This document shows positions 9,040-17,996 of a stretch of 64,000 nt of DNA, one piece after another. Origin of the DNA: an uncultured bacterium (GTDB lineage Bacteria; Cyanobacteriota; Vampirovibrionia; Gastranaerophilales; Gastranaerophilaceae); the NCBI GenBank assembly GCA_949300485.1, contig CASGEL010000002.1, positions 124,001 through 188,000 on the forward strand, in the 5' to 3' direction. The notes under the pieces are model-generated. The model worked only from the letters and a program-made list of their open reading frames with translations. It was not told the DNA's origin and did not search any database. The stretch's first letter is position 1. Every line of letters starts with the position of its first letter. The translations under genes were made by a program, and so were the position numbers.

Positions 9040-9621
9040 TTACTTTTTATCCTCATAAACTTTTGATACAGTATTTCCGCTTATTTGAAAGCTTGTATAA
9101 CTAGGGCTGATAACAATTTTGTCTGCAGTAGATAATAACTCTTTACCCTTTTGAATTTTTATATGACCTTCCGCAACAATCGGAGAATGTGAATTATACC
9201 AGTGCAATTTATCGGCATTTAGAGTAATTCCATCTTTTAAAACAATAAATGTATCCTTATATAAAATTATATCGCCCTTTTTAGAATTATAAGTTCCTTT
9301 TGAAGATTCAAAACTCATAGAAACTTCATTGTCCTGATAAAAATTCCCGATAACTTTATTTAACTGAGCAATCCCCTTCTGGCTGTCCCATTTACCTGTT
9401 TCACCATAAATTTCCCAATATTTTTGGTCATTTTTTGTTTCAGTAAGAATTATTCCGTTAACAACAGCTTCCTGCTCATCACCTTTTGACTCCAACTGCT
9501 TACGGTTAAAATCATGCGTAATAATACCTGCCGTAATAAATGCCCAGGCCAAAATTCCGCCAAGGGCAGCAAATACCAACACATATAATCTTTTCTTTTT
9601 CGGTAAATCTTTCCAGTTCAT
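9040..9621 (-). CDS. lptC: LPS export ABC transporter periplasmic protein LptC
   Basis: A bitopic inner-membrane LptC: an N-terminal transmembrane segment (RLYVLVFAALGGILAWAFI) followed by a periplasmic OstA-like domain with ITHDFNRKQLESKG, GIILTETKNDQKYWEIYGE and a series of beta strands. It would take LPS from LptBFG and pass it to LptA, encoded one base downstream. The open frame reaches a TTG at 9627, but ATG 9621 is preferred (193 residues). An extended -10 (TGTGC-TAAAAT, 9629-9639) lies 7 bases upstream of this ATG and there is no ribosome site, so the mRNA may be leaderless. It is the first gene of the minus-strand operon. Confidence 0.8.
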   Translation of the reverse strand: MNWKDLPKKKRLYVLVFAALGGILAWAFITAGIITHDFNRKQLESKGDEQEAVVNGIILTETKNDQKYWEIYGETGKWDSQKGIAQLNKVIGNFYQDNEVSMSFESSKGTYNSKKGDIILYKDTFIVLKDGITLNADKLHWYNSHSPIVAEGHIKIQKGKELLSTADKIVISPSYTSFQISGNTVSKVYEDKK

Positions 9622-9628
9622 ATTCAAA

Positions 9629-9639
9629 ATTTTAGCACA
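9629..9639 (-). promoter_or_regulatory. Extended -10 promoter of lptC, predicted leaderless
   Basis: The minus strand reads TGTGC-TAAAAT, ending 7 bases before the lptC ATG (9621), so the expected first transcribed base is at or next to the start codon. No Shine-Dalgarno sequence can fit. It belongs to the same motif class as the elements at 28995, 29046 and 56595. Confidence 0.5.
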
Positions 9640-9711
9640 AAAGATTTTAAAACAAAAATATAAATGCAGAAATTAAATACATTTAATAATTATGACATTA
9701 TTCTTAATAAT

Positions 9712-9741
9712 TAAACAATATATTTACTTTTGTAATATAAT
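9712..9741 (+). promoter_or_regulatory. Putative dapA promoter
   Basis: TATAAT at 9736-9741 with TAAACA (9712-9717) 18 bases upstream. The leader would be about 30 bases with a GAGGG ribosome site before ATG 9778. It is too short for a lysine riboswitch, and none is seen. Confidence 0.45.
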
Positions 9742-9777
9742 TTTAATGTATAGATTAGGGAAACAGAGGGTATTTAC

Positions 9778-10686
9778 ATGGCTTTAAGATTTGATTGCGG
9801 AGAAGTAATTACTGCAATGGTCACTCCTATGGATAAATCCGGGAACATAGACTATGATAAAGTAGAAATTCTTGCAAAACATTTAATAACCTCTGGAAGT
9901 GATGCCATACTCGTGGCTGGAACCTCCGGAGAATCTCCTACATTAACAAACGAAGAAGAAATTGAATTAGTCAGCACAGTAAAAAGAGCTGTAGCAAACA
10001 AGGCAAAAATAATACTTGGTGCAGGTTCAAATTCAACTCAAACAGCTGTTGAATATACAAAATTTGCCCAAAAAGAAGAAGTTGATGCAATATTATCAGT
10101 AGTGCCTTATTACAACAAACCAAATCAAAAAGGAATAATTGAGCACTTCTCAACAATTGCACAATCTACAAATCTTCCGATAATTCTGTATAATATACCG
10201 TCAAGAACTGGTGTTAATATGCTTCCTGAAACAGTAGCATATTTGGCTGAAAAATATAATAATATCATTGGAGTTAAACAAAGTTGTCCTGATATGGATA
10301 TGGTTTCAGAAATGAAACTGCTTTGTCCTGACGATTTTGTTATTTATTCAGGTGATGACAGCCTGACATTACCTATGATGGCATTAGGAGCTCATGGAGT
10401 CATTTCTGTTGCTTCTCATCTTTTTGGCTCAGAAATTAAATCAATGATAAGGAATTTTAAATCAGGGGAATATATTGCAGCAAGAAATATGCACAAAACT
10501 CTATATCCCGTATTTAAAAAATTATTCATGGCTCCAAATCCGATACCTGTCAAAGCAGCTTTGGAATATAAGGGAATTATTGAATCTTATTTGAGGAAAC
10601 CTCTTGTCACATTAAATGATGAAGAAAAAATAGAATTATTCAAGGTAATTGACAGAGTAAAATCAGAATTAAGCGAAGAAGGCTAG
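9778..10686 (+). CDS. dapA: 4-hydroxy-tetrahydrodipicolinate synthase
   Basis: A 302-residue DapA that condenses pyruvate with aspartate semialdehyde, the first committed step to diaminopimelate and lysine. The pyruvate Schiff-base lysine is Lys167 (IIGVKQS). The catalytic tyrosine is Tyr138 in LYNIPSRTG, and GTSGESPTL (48-56) is the conserved substrate loop. The protein is a TIM barrel of normal length. Start ATG 9778 follows ACAGAGGG. It has its own promoter, divergent from lptC, and may read through into secD, 69 bases on. No other dap genes are adjacent. Confidence 0.95.
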   Translation: MALRFDCGEVITAMVTPMDKSGNIDYDKVEILAKHLITSGSDAILVAGTSGESPTLTNEEEIELVSTVKRAVANKAKIILGAGSNSTQTAVEYTKFAQKEEVDAILSVVPYYNKPNQKGIIEHFSTIAQSTNLPIILYNIPSRTGVNMLPETVAYLAEKYNNIIGVKQSCPDMDMVSEMKLLCPDDFVIYSGDDSLTLPMMALGAHGVISVASHLFGSEIKSMIRNFKSGEYIAARNMHKTLYPVFKKLFMAPNPIPVKAALEYKGIIESYLRKPLVTLNDEEKIELFKVIDRVKSELSEEG

Positions 10687-10755
10687 TTCCTTTTAGTTTA
10701 AAATAAATTATTATAAAATAAAACAGTTTATAGTTATACATAAGAGGGTAGAAAA

Positions 10756-12087
10756 TTGAAAAACAAAATTATTATGTTTTGGATCATTGTAGGGATAGCA
10801 ATTGCTTGTATCTTTACAATCTACAAAAAACCAACCAAGTTAGGTCTTGACCTTGTAGGTGGTTCAAGAATTATGCTTGAAGCCCGTACTACTGAATCCG
10901 TCAAGAAAATTACTCCTGAAGTTATGAGCAGATTGCAATATGCAATTGAAAGCAGGGTAAACAAACTAGGGGTATCAGAAACAACAGTTGCTCAGGTAGG
11001 CGATAAAAGATTGCTAGTTGAGATTCCACAAATTACAGACTTAAAAGAAGCTGAAGCATTCTTGGGCAAAACAGCTCAATTAGAATTTAAACAACCTGTA
11101 TTTGATGCAAACAAACAGCACAAAAGAGATGATAAAGGACAATTGATGTGGGAATCTACAGGTTTAACAGGCGAAGATTTAAAATCTGCATCAATAGGTT
11201 CCGATCAATCAGGTCAATGGACTGTATCATTAGAATTCAATGCTAAAGGTGGAACAAAATTCGCAGAACTTACAGAAAAATTAGTAGGCCAACAAATGGC
11301 TATATTCTTTGACGGCGAAGAAATATCCGCTCCTGTAATCAGAGAAACTATATACGGCGGCAGAGCTGAAATTTCCGGAGGAAACAGTGGATTTGAATAT
11401 GAAGAAGCTGATAGAATGGTTAATTTATTAAATGCCGGAGCTTTGCCTGTACCATCTGAAATAATACAGGAAAATACAGTAGGTCCTACTTTAGGTGCAG
11501 ATAGTATTGAAAAATCAAAATTTGCTGGGTTATTGGGTATTGGACTTGTAATGTTATTTATGGTCTTATATTACAGATTACCAGGACTTATTGCCGACGT
11601 TGCATTAGTTATATATGCATTAATATTATTTGCATTATTTAAAATTATTCCTGTTACACTAACACTTGCAGGTATCGCAGGATTTATCCTATCAGTCGGT
11701 ATGGCTGTTGATGCCAATATATTGATATTTGAAAGAACAAAAGAAGAATTAAGAGCTGGCAGAAACTTGTTCACAGCAATTAATTCTGGCTTTGACAGAG
11801 CATTTACAAGTATCTTCGATTCTAATATGACAACAGTCCTTGCATGTGTCATTTTATACTTCTTAGGTACAAGTGTTGTTAAAGGTTTTGCTCTAACTTT
11901 GGCATTAGGTGTAATCGTTTCTATGTTTACGGCAATTACTGTTACTAAAAACTTTATGCACTTAATCTTCGGAACCGGAGAATTAAAATATCCGGCTTTA
12001 TTTGGTCTGTCTAAAGATGAAATAGGCCATGATTATGAAGTTACAGAAACTAAACGTGAAAAAGCACGTTTTGGTATATTAGACTAA
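10756..12087 (+). CDS. secD: Protein translocase subunit SecD
   Basis: A 443-residue SecD, an inner-membrane partner of SecYEG that uses the proton gradient to help pull proteins into the periplasm. One N-terminal membrane segment (IIMFWIIVGIAIACIFTIY) is followed by GLDLVGGSRIMLEA, the periplasmic P1 domain, the motif MLNAGALPVPSEIIQENTVGPTLG, and five membrane segments ending in RAFTSIFDSNMTT and GFALTLALGVIVSMFTAI. The start is TTG 10756, 8 bases after AGAGGG; no ATG fits. At 443 residues it is at the short end of the family. secF follows after 22 bases. Confidence 0.95.
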   Translation: MKNKIIMFWIIVGIAIACIFTIYKKPTKLGLDLVGGSRIMLEARTTESVKKITPEVMSRLQYAIESRVNKLGVSETTVAQVGDKRLLVEIPQITDLKEAEAFLGKTAQLEFKQPVFDANKQHKRDDKGQLMWESTGLTGEDLKSASIGSDQSGQWTVSLEFNAKGGTKFAELTEKLVGQQMAIFFDGEEISAPVIRETIYGGRAEISGGNSGFEYEEADRMVNLLNAGALPVPSEIIQENTVGPTLGADSIEKSKFAGLLGIGLVMLFMVLYYRLPGLIADVALVIYALILFALFKIIPVTLTLAGIAGFILSVGMAVDANILIFERTKEELRAGRNLFTAINSGFDRAFTSIFDSNMTTVLACVILYFLGTSVVKGFALTLALGVIVSMFTAITVTKNFMHLIFGTGELKYPALFGLSKDEIGHDYEVTETKREKARFGILD

Positions 12088-12109
12088 GAAAGTATGAGGG
12101 TAAAATAAA

Positions 12110-13084
12110 ATGTTTAATATGAAAAAAACAGTACACGTTGTAAAATATAGAATTTTGTGGATATGTTTATCAGCTTGTCTGTTAACTCCAGGGATTATCG
12201 CAATGATATATTCTATGATTACATATCCGACTCATTCACCTGTAAAAGTAGGTATTGACTACACAGGCGGTACTATTTTACAATACGGAGTCAAAGAAGA
12301 AGTTAAAAACAATGATGTTGCAAAAACAAGAGAGGATCTTGATGCTGTTGGAATAGAAAATCCTTATATCCAAATATTAGATGTAACTCCAACAGAAGAA
12401 AACAATAATATTAATTCAATAATTTCTATTAAAACTAAATTTATAGATGAAGGCTCTAATACAACAGATGAAATAACTAAAGCTGTACAAAAAGAATACA
12501 AAGATGCCGAATTAATTCAAGTAAGTTCTGTTGGTCCAACACTGGGAAAAGAATTGTTCAAAATGTCTGTTTTAGCTCTTACCCTTGCTATGCTGGGTAT
12601 GATTATTTATATCTCGCTAAGATTTAAATTTGATTACGCACTTGCAGCCATATTAGGACTGGTACATGACGTATTATTTGTAGTTGGGGCATTTTCAATT
12701 CTTGGAATATTCTTTGATGTCCAAATTGATGGTTTATTCTTAACCGCAATATTAACTCTTATAGGGTTCTCAATAAACGATACTATCGTTACGTTTGATA
12801 GAGTCAGAGAAAATTTAAGATATTATGGTAAGAAAATGTCATATGGCGAAATTATTGATGTATCAGTAAGCCAAACTCTTGCAAGAAGCATTAATACATC
12901 TTTAACAGTATTATTAACATTACTTGCTTTATACTTCTTCGGAGGAGTAACTACAAAAGATTTCGTTCTGGCTATGATACTTGGTGTTGTTGTCGGAGTA
13001 TATTCAAGTATTTTCTTCTGCTGTATGTTAGTTGATTTCTGGGAAGAAAGAAAGAATAAAAAGAAAGCAGCTGCAGCTGCATAA
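12110..13084 (+). CDS. secF: Protein translocase subunit SecF
   Basis: A 324-residue SecF, the second half of the SecDF translocation motor. It shows GIDYTGGTILQYGV after the first membrane segment, then QVSSVGPTLGKELFKMSVLAL and the conserved GFSINDTIVTFDRVRENLR and LARSINTSLTVLLTLLALYFFGG. Six membrane segments are predicted. It has a GAGGG ribosome site and lies 22 bases after secD. A strong hairpin terminator follows its stop. The C-terminus ends in a lysine/alanine-rich tail. Confidence 0.95.
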   Translation: MFNMKKTVHVVKYRILWICLSACLLTPGIIAMIYSMITYPTHSPVKVGIDYTGGTILQYGVKEEVKNNDVAKTREDLDAVGIENPYIQILDVTPTEENNNINSIISIKTKFIDEGSNTTDEITKAVQKEYKDAELIQVSSVGPTLGKELFKMSVLALTLAMLGMIIYISLRFKFDYALAAILGLVHDVLFVVGAFSILGIFFDVQIDGLFLTAILTLIGFSINDTIVTFDRVRENLRYYGKKMSYGEIIDVSVSQTLARSINTSLTVLLTLLALYFFGGVTTKDFVLAMILGVVVGVYSSIFFCCMLVDFWEERKNKKKAAAAA

Positions 13085-13102
13085 AATTTGAATTCTTACA
13101 AT

Positions 13103-13138
13103 AAAAAAGACTTCTGAAAATCAGAAGTCTTTTTTATA
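13103..13138. terminator. Rho-independent terminator between secF and the EF-hand gene
   Basis: AGACTTCTGA and TCAGAAGTCT form a perfect 10-bp stem with a 3-base loop, flanked by A-runs on the left and T-runs on the right. It can stop transcription from both sides and separates the convergent secDF and 13.1-15.3 kb operons. Confidence 0.9.
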
Positions 13139-13150
13139 TTTAACAAATTT

Positions 13151-13471
13151 TTAATCAGAAATATATATATTATCTGATATAAAATTTTTATATTCAACAT
13201 AATCAATGTATTTATTATTATCTAAATCATATTTATCAAACTCATCAGACAATTCCTGAATTTTTTTCATTAACGAATCCGGACCATCCTTCTCTAAGTC
13301 TTCCATATCTTCACCTAATAATTTGATAAAATTCATCATCCATTCATTTTTAGAAATAAAATAACTTTTATCAGTATCCAGTTTAATAAAATCTTTTGCG
13401 ATTTCATCATCTGTAAGGTTTCTATATCCAGGTGGAATAGTATTTTTTTCTTGAGTAATAATGTAATGCAT
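13151..13471 (-). CDS. Small EF-hand calcium-binding protein
   Basis: A 106-residue soluble protein with two EF-hand loops. The first, LDTDKSYFISKNEW (about 32-44), has D-x-D-x-S and a terminal Glu. The second, DLDNNKYIDYVEYKNF (about 81-96), is canonical with D-x-D-x-N and Glu at position 12. No signal peptide is seen. An AGGAG site precedes ATG 13471. It lies 11 bases after a helical-repeat protein and is third in a cassette that starts with a SLOG-domain gene. Calcium binding is inferred from the loops; the partner is unknown. Confidence 0.75.
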   Translation of the reverse strand: MHYIITQEKNTIPPGYRNLTDDEIAKDFIKLDTDKSYFISKNEWMMNFIKLLGEDMEDLEKDGPDSLMKKIQELSDEFDKYDLDNNKYIDYVEYKNFISDNIYISD

Positions 13472-13482
13472 AGTATTTTCTC

Positions 13483-14652
13483 CTATATTGCCATAATAAC
13501 ATTTTTTATATTTTCATTAGAAACAGATTTATAAGCAGCTATTTTATCCTCTTCAGATAATGAACCTAATTTTTTCAATACTTCCAATGCTCGTAAAACT
13601 AAAGTTTGATTTGAAGAAGATAACAACATTCTGACTTTATCAAAATCGTTCGTAAAATCTAATGCAGTATAAACAAACAAACTATTTTCGTTTAATTCCT
13701 TGTCTGATAATTCCAACAAATTTTCGTTGTTTATAGACCCCAGAAGTTTTTTTACATCCAAAACTTCCTGTTTTGTTTCTTTTGTTTCATCAAATAAATA
13801 TTCATCATTTTCTGTTAATGTATCAAACTTATCAATAGCATTTAATAAAATCACAGCTGCTTCAGAATCAATATCACTTTTAATAATCATTTCGAAAAAT
13901 TCATACAACTGAAAATCAAAAACTACAGACAATCCCAATATTTCTCCTAATCCGTTTATAATAAGATTTAAAATATACAAACAATCAGTCCTGTTCATCT
14001 CATATAATGAGGCTAAATCGCACAGATATGGAATTTCTCCTGCAATATTTTCCGCAAAAGACGATGTTTTTACAGCTTTTAAAATATAAGGTATAGCATC
14101 TTTAGATCCATAAGCTGTCAAAAATCTTACTCCAGCCAAAACTTTAAAATCATCATCTGATTCAAGCATTTTTAATGCATCGATGTAAGCACCTTCATCG
14201 CCAAGAATTTTTAAAGTAGAGGCGCAATTAGCGCATAAATAAACATTTGAACTATATGCATTCTGTTTTAACAAATCGATAGCTAAAGGATCCTGAATAT
14301 ATGAGAAAAATTTTGCACAGTATATTTTTTCATCTTCAGAACCATGCTCAAATATCTCAAGTATTTTATCAGTTAAATCTTCATCCGCATATTTTGCAAG
14401 AGTGGAAACAATAAACTCTTCATATGATGGAGAATAATATTTCAATAGCTCTAACAGGTTTAAATAATTAGAATTATTACAAACTTTTGCAAGACGTGCT
14501 GCAACATTCTGCTTAACAAAATCAAACAAAAAATCCTCTTTAGAAACCAATTCCGCAAAAAGTGTAATATCCGGAATATTTATAAGCTGATATGCAACTG
14601 GCTCAAAATCTTTAGGATTTTTACCTGTCAATTTTTTAAAATTATCACTCAT
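13483..14652 (-). CDS. HEAT-like helical-repeat protein, function unknown
   Basis: A 389-residue soluble, acidic, all-helical protein. Units such as NVAARLAKVCNNSNYLNLLELL, DEKIYCAKFFSYIQDPLAIDLLKQNA and VYLCANCASTLKILGDEGAYIDAL have the HEAT/armadillo pattern of paired helices. It lacks a signal peptide and membrane segments. It starts 25 bases after the SLOG gene with an AAGG site and is followed 11 bases later by the EF-hand gene. Such proteins are usually scaffolds. It is similar in style to the 533-residue protein at 38.3 kb, but I cannot show homology by eye. Confidence 0.65.
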   Translation of the reverse strand: MSDNFKKLTGKNPKDFEPVAYQLINIPDITLFAELVSKEDFLFDFVKQNVAARLAKVCNNSNYLNLLELLKYYSPSYEEFIVSTLAKYADEDLTDKILEIFEHGSEDEKIYCAKFFSYIQDPLAIDLLKQNAYSSNVYLCANCASTLKILGDEGAYIDALKMLESDDDFKVLAGVRFLTAYGSKDAIPYILKAVKTSSFAENIAGEIPYLCDLASLYEMNRTDCLYILNLIINGLGEILGLSVVFDFQLYEFFEMIIKSDIDSEAAVILLNAIDKFDTLTENDEYLFDETKETKQEVLDVKKLLGSINNENLLELSDKELNENSLFVYTALDFTNDFDKVRMLLSSSNQTLVLRALEVLKKLGSLSEEDKIAAYKSVSNENIKNVIMAI

Positions 14653-14677
14653 AAGTGAAAACCTTACATTAAAAGTA

Positions 14678-15277
14678 TTAATCTAAATAAAATACTGTTA
14701 TAACTTTATGACCTTCTTCAGCATATTGAACAGCATTATGTAAAGTTTTACTAGTATGAGATAAGAAACAAATTAACTGGTTGCATTCATCAATAATTTC
14801 TCTGTTACAAACTCTTGAAGCATCAGCCAAGGTCATCATAGCTCGATCTGCGTGTTCAATAATATTAGGAACGCCTATAAGTTGATCCTGAACATCAGAA
14901 GGCTGCTGCCCGATAGTTTGCGGAAGGATAACACACAATTTTTCAGGATTAGCCTTCATTGCTCCACGTATAGCAGCTGCATTTGTACCTGAAGACCCTC
15001 CTGAAGTAATTATTGTATTTCCTTGCATAACTAAAGCTGTAGCAAGAGTTTCTATCATTTGCTGATGAGTGATTGGAAGATTTCTACTGCCGATGATTGC
15101 AATTTTCTTTGCTGATTGTTTTATTGTAGCAAGTTCCATTGCTAATTCATCAACTGTGTTCGGCGCATCTGACTTAACTGTATCCATTTCATCATCAATA
15201 GGTACTACTATTGATTTTTGGGCATCATCATTTTTATCGTCCGAACCTAATATAATATCCATATCACTATCTGTCAT
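14678..15277 (-). CDS. SLOG-domain (DprA/LOG-like Rossmann) nucleotide-binding protein
   Basis: Of 199 residues, the first ~55 are acidic and probably flexible. The rest is a SLOG-type Rossmann domain: KKIAIIGSRNLPITHQQ begins it, TSGGSSGTNAAAIRGAM carries the glycine-rich phosphate-binding loop, and CVILPQTIGQQP follows. Relatives include DprA, the cytokinin-activating LOG proteins and signalling-nucleotide sensors. It is not a second DprA, because the winged helix and the DNA-processing motifs are missing. First of three co-directional genes (helical repeat, EF-hand). The ligand is unknown. Confidence 0.7.
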   Translation of the reverse strand: MTDSDMDIILGSDDKNDDAQKSIVVPIDDEMDTVKSDAPNTVDELAMELATIKQSAKKIAIIGSRNLPITHQQMIETLATALVMQGNTIITSGGSSGTNAAAIRGAMKANPEKLCVILPQTIGQQPSDVQDQLIGVPNIIEHADRAMMTLADASRVCNREIIDECNQLICFLSHTSKTLHNAVQYAEEGHKVITVFYLD

Positions 15278-15327
15278 TTTTTCATTTACCTTCTAATTGC
15301 ATTAATTACATTTTTCAACTATGCTTG

Positions 15328-15338
15328 ATTATAGCATA
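15328..15338 (-). promoter_or_regulatory. Extended -10 promoter of the SLOG gene
   Basis: The minus strand reads TATGC-TATAAT at 15338-15328, a perfect extended -10 whose flanks form an inverted repeat with the plus-strand TATGCT at 15320-15325. The leader would be about 44 bases. It overlaps the region upstream of pcrA on the other strand, so the two genes may share control. Confidence 0.55.
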
Positions 15339-15362
15339 TTTTTTTTTATTTGGGAAGAGGTC

Positions 15363-17867
15363 ATGGAAAATCTATTAGAAAATCTTAATAAGGAACAACA
15401 AGAAGCTGTACAAACAACACAAGGTCCGCTGCTAATTTTAGCAGGGGCAGGTTCAGGAAAGACAAAAGTCCTGACAACACGTATTGCATATATGATACAG
15501 AACGGAATAAGACCAAGAAATATTCTGGCAGTTACGTTCACAAATAAAGCCGCAAAAGAAATGAAAGAACGTATAGGAAAAATCATCGGAGAAGACACTG
15601 TTAAATATATGTGGGTTGGTACATTCCATGGAATTTGCGGAAGAATTTTGCGGGAAAATATAGACAAATACAATACAACAACCGGCAAAAATTTAGATAA
15701 AAATTTTACAATATATGATGATTCTGATACAAATCAACTTATTTCAAGGGCCATTAAAAAATTAAACCTTGATGATAAAGTCTACCAAACAAAACTTGTA
15801 AAATCAGTCATTTCAAATGCGAAAAATAAAATGCAGGATGCTCACACATTTGCAACCTTTGCAAGAGATTTCAAATCTCAAAAAATAGCTTCTATTTATG
15901 AAGAATATGAAAAGTCATTAAACAACAATAACGCAATCGATTTTGATGATATGCTTATGTTGACAGTTAAACTGTTAGAACAAAACGAAGAGGTCAGAAA
16001 ACAGTATTTTGAAAGATTTCAACACATTATGGTTGATGAATATCAGGACACAAACTTGGCACAATATAAACTTGTCAATATGCTTTATACAAATCTTTCA
16101 AAAGAAATCCCTCCGGAACGATCTTTGTGTGTTGTAGGAGATGTTGACCAATCAATATATTCTTGGCGTGGTGCTGATTTTACAATCATAATGAATTTCC
16201 AAAAAGATTATCCAAATACAAAATTAATAAAACTTGAACAAAATTACCGCTCTACAGCTCATATTCTTAACGCAGCCAATGCGGTTATTGAAAATAACAA
16301 TGAACGGGTTGATAAAGTTTTGTATTCAAATAAAGGAGAAGGTGAAAAATTAAGTTATTATATTGCAGATGATGAAGCTGATGAGGCAAATTACATTGTA
16401 AGCAATATAAAACGTACGGCACATGGAAACTACAATCAGTTTGCAATATTATACAGGACTAACAACCAATCGAGAGCACTGGAAGAAGCTTGTATGGCAG
16501 CAGGAATCCCATATAGAATATATGGAGGTACAAAATTCTATGACCGAGCAGAGGTTAAAACCGTTATTTGCTACCTGAAGCTTATCAACAACACTGATGA
16601 CTCACAAAGTTTACGACGAGTTATAAATATACCAAAACGTGCAATCGGAGAAACTACACTCAAAAACCTTTCTGATTTTGCAAATGAACGGAATATAAGT
16701 CTTTTTGAAGCAATAAAAATTTGCGAAGAATCTGATTTAAATGCAAAAACTCAATCAAAATTAAAAGATTTTGCAAATCTCATCTACAAATTCCAGCAGG
16801 CAAAGGATTCATATACACTAAAAGAATTTGTAACACTTGTAATAGAAAAATCAGGCTATCTTGCAGAGCTTCAATCAAAAGCGATTAATGATCCTGAAAT
16901 ACAGGATGATATAAATAACCTGCAAGAACTTGTAAACGTAGCAGAAGAATTTGTACCGGAAGAAGATGATAATATTTTAGGTGAATTTTTACAACAGGTT
17001 GCACTTGTATCTGATCTTGATTCAATGGTGGATGAAGCAAATAACGTTACGATGATGACTCTGCACGCGGCAAAAGGTCTGGAATTTCCGACAGTATTTA
17101 TTGCAGGAATGGATGAAGGAATTTTCCCTAGCCAGAGAACTCTGCAAGTACCGTCTGAAGTGGAAGAAGAAAGACGATTGATGTATGTCGGAGTAACAAG
17201 AGCAGAAGAAAAACTTTATCTTGTTTCAGCTAAAAGACGTCAAACATGGGGTGAATACAGATACTACAATCCGTCAAGATTTATTGAAGAAATTCCTCAC
17301 AACTTAATTGAATCAATGGAATCAGAAGGCAGAGCAAGCAATTCTTCAACATTCAGAAATGCTGTTTCAAAAGCTCGTGAATCTTACACCAGTTCAGATC
17401 CTGACGGTTATGTAAGACCTTCTTCAGGTTTTGGAGCAAACTTTGTAGCACCACAAAGAAAAGGACTTGCCACTTCTTCTAAGCCTTCATCAAGTTATTC
17501 CAAACCCCAAACTAACAGAACTCCACAGCGAACAATTATTGTTAAATCAGCAATAAACAAAAAACGGGAAGAAGAAAAAATCGCAGCATTTTTTAAAGAT
17601 AACGCAATAAAAAGAATGGCAGAAGAACGCCGTCAGCGACTTGAAGCAGAACGGCAAAAAGAAGAAGCCAGAAAACAAGAACGTGAAAAAGCCCAAATCA
17701 TTGATGACATTTATGAAGTAGGGCAAAGAGTTTTTCACGATAAACTCGGAATAGGTCATATAACAGATGTCATGACAGTCGGCGACAGCGTTATGTATAC
17801 AATAGACTTTGGTAAACTTGGCAAAAAGGCAATGGATGCAACATATGCCAAACTAAAAAAATTCTAA
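15363..17867 (+). CDS. pcrA: UvrD/PcrA-type ATP-dependent DNA helicase
   Basis: An SF1A 3'-5' helicase for nucleotide-excision and mismatch repair and for removing RecA or polymerase from DNA. Walker A is AGAGSGKT (27-34), followed by TFTNKAAKEMKERI, VDEYQDTN, GDVDQSIYSWRGAD, QNYRS, TLHAAKGLEF and VGVTRAEEKLYL. The C-terminal ~45 residues (VGQRVFHDKLGIGHITDV) are the PcrA-type Tudor-like RNA-polymerase-binding domain, preceded by a basic Glu/Arg-rich coiled stretch. Start ATG 15363 gives the standard beginning MENLLENLNKEQQEAV and has GGGAAG upstream. A longer frame from 15321 has no ribosome site. 834 residues. Confidence 0.93.
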   Translation: MENLLENLNKEQQEAVQTTQGPLLILAGAGSGKTKVLTTRIAYMIQNGIRPRNILAVTFTNKAAKEMKERIGKIIGEDTVKYMWVGTFHGICGRILRENIDKYNTTTGKNLDKNFTIYDDSDTNQLISRAIKKLNLDDKVYQTKLVKSVISNAKNKMQDAHTFATFARDFKSQKIASIYEEYEKSLNNNNAIDFDDMLMLTVKLLEQNEEVRKQYFERFQHIMVDEYQDTNLAQYKLVNMLYTNLSKEIPPERSLCVVGDVDQSIYSWRGADFTIIMNFQKDYPNTKLIKLEQNYRSTAHILNAANAVIENNNERVDKVLYSNKGEGEKLSYYIADDEADEANYIVSNIKRTAHGNYNQFAILYRTNNQSRALEEACMAAGIPYRIYGGTKFYDRAEVKTVICYLKLINNTDDSQSLRRVINIPKRAIGETTLKNLSDFANERNISLFEAIKICEESDLNAKTQSKLKDFANLIYKFQQAKDSYTLKEFVTLVIEKSGYLAELQSKAINDPEIQDDINNLQELVNVAEEFVPEEDDNILGEFLQQVALVSDLDSMVDEANNVTMMTLHAAKGLEFPTVFIAGMDEGIFPSQRTLQVPSEVEEERRLMYVGVTRAEEKLYLVSAKRRQTWGEYRYYNPSRFIEEIPHNLIESMESEGRASNSSTFRNAVSKARESYTSSDPDGYVRPSSGFGANFVAPQRKGLATSSKPSSSYSKPQTNRTPQRTIIVKSAINKKREEEKIAAFFKDNAIKRMAEERRQRLEAERQKEEARKQEREKAQIIDDIYEVGQRVFHDKLGIGHITDVMTVGDSVMYTIDFGKLGKKAMDATYAKLKKF

Positions 17868-17925
17868 AGTGAGGTAAATATTATTCAAACATAATTTACC
17901 TTATACGACTTTATCACAGTAAAAA

Positions 17926-17949
17926 GATTTTTAAACCTGTTTAAAAATC
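17926..17949. promoter_or_regulatory. Perfect 24-bp palindrome, candidate operator
   Basis: GATTTTTAAAC and its exact reverse complement GTTTAAAAATC flank a CT centre. It sits where the -35 of the downstream gene would be, 8-31 bases upstream of the extended -10. It is not followed by a T-run, so a terminator is unlikely. It looks like a dimeric repressor or activator site. Confidence 0.5.
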
Positions 17950-17956
17950 ACCCCTT

Positions 17957-17967
17957 TATGCTAAAAT
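17957..17967 (+). promoter_or_regulatory. Extended -10 promoter of the PC4-like gene
   Basis: TATGC-TAAAAT, the same extended -10 class as elsewhere in the window. The leader would be about 22 bases and holds an AAGGAGAG ribosome site. The expected -35 lies in the palindrome at 17926-17949. Confidence 0.55.
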
Positions 17968-17996
17968 AATATAGAACAATTTATAAGGAGAGAAAA

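Noticed and set aside
9742-9777. Lysine riboswitch before dapA
   Set aside because: The predicted leader is about 30 bases, far too short, and no conserved core is visible.
14678-15277. A second DprA
   Set aside because: Only the Rossmann SLOG core is present; the DprA winged helix and RFPQRN-type motifs are missing, and a full dprA is at 6.2-7.3 kb.
17872-17901. Inverted repeat AGGTAAAT/ATTTACCT after pcrA as a terminator
   Set aside because: The 14-base loop and lack of a T-run make it a poor terminator; not listed as a feature.
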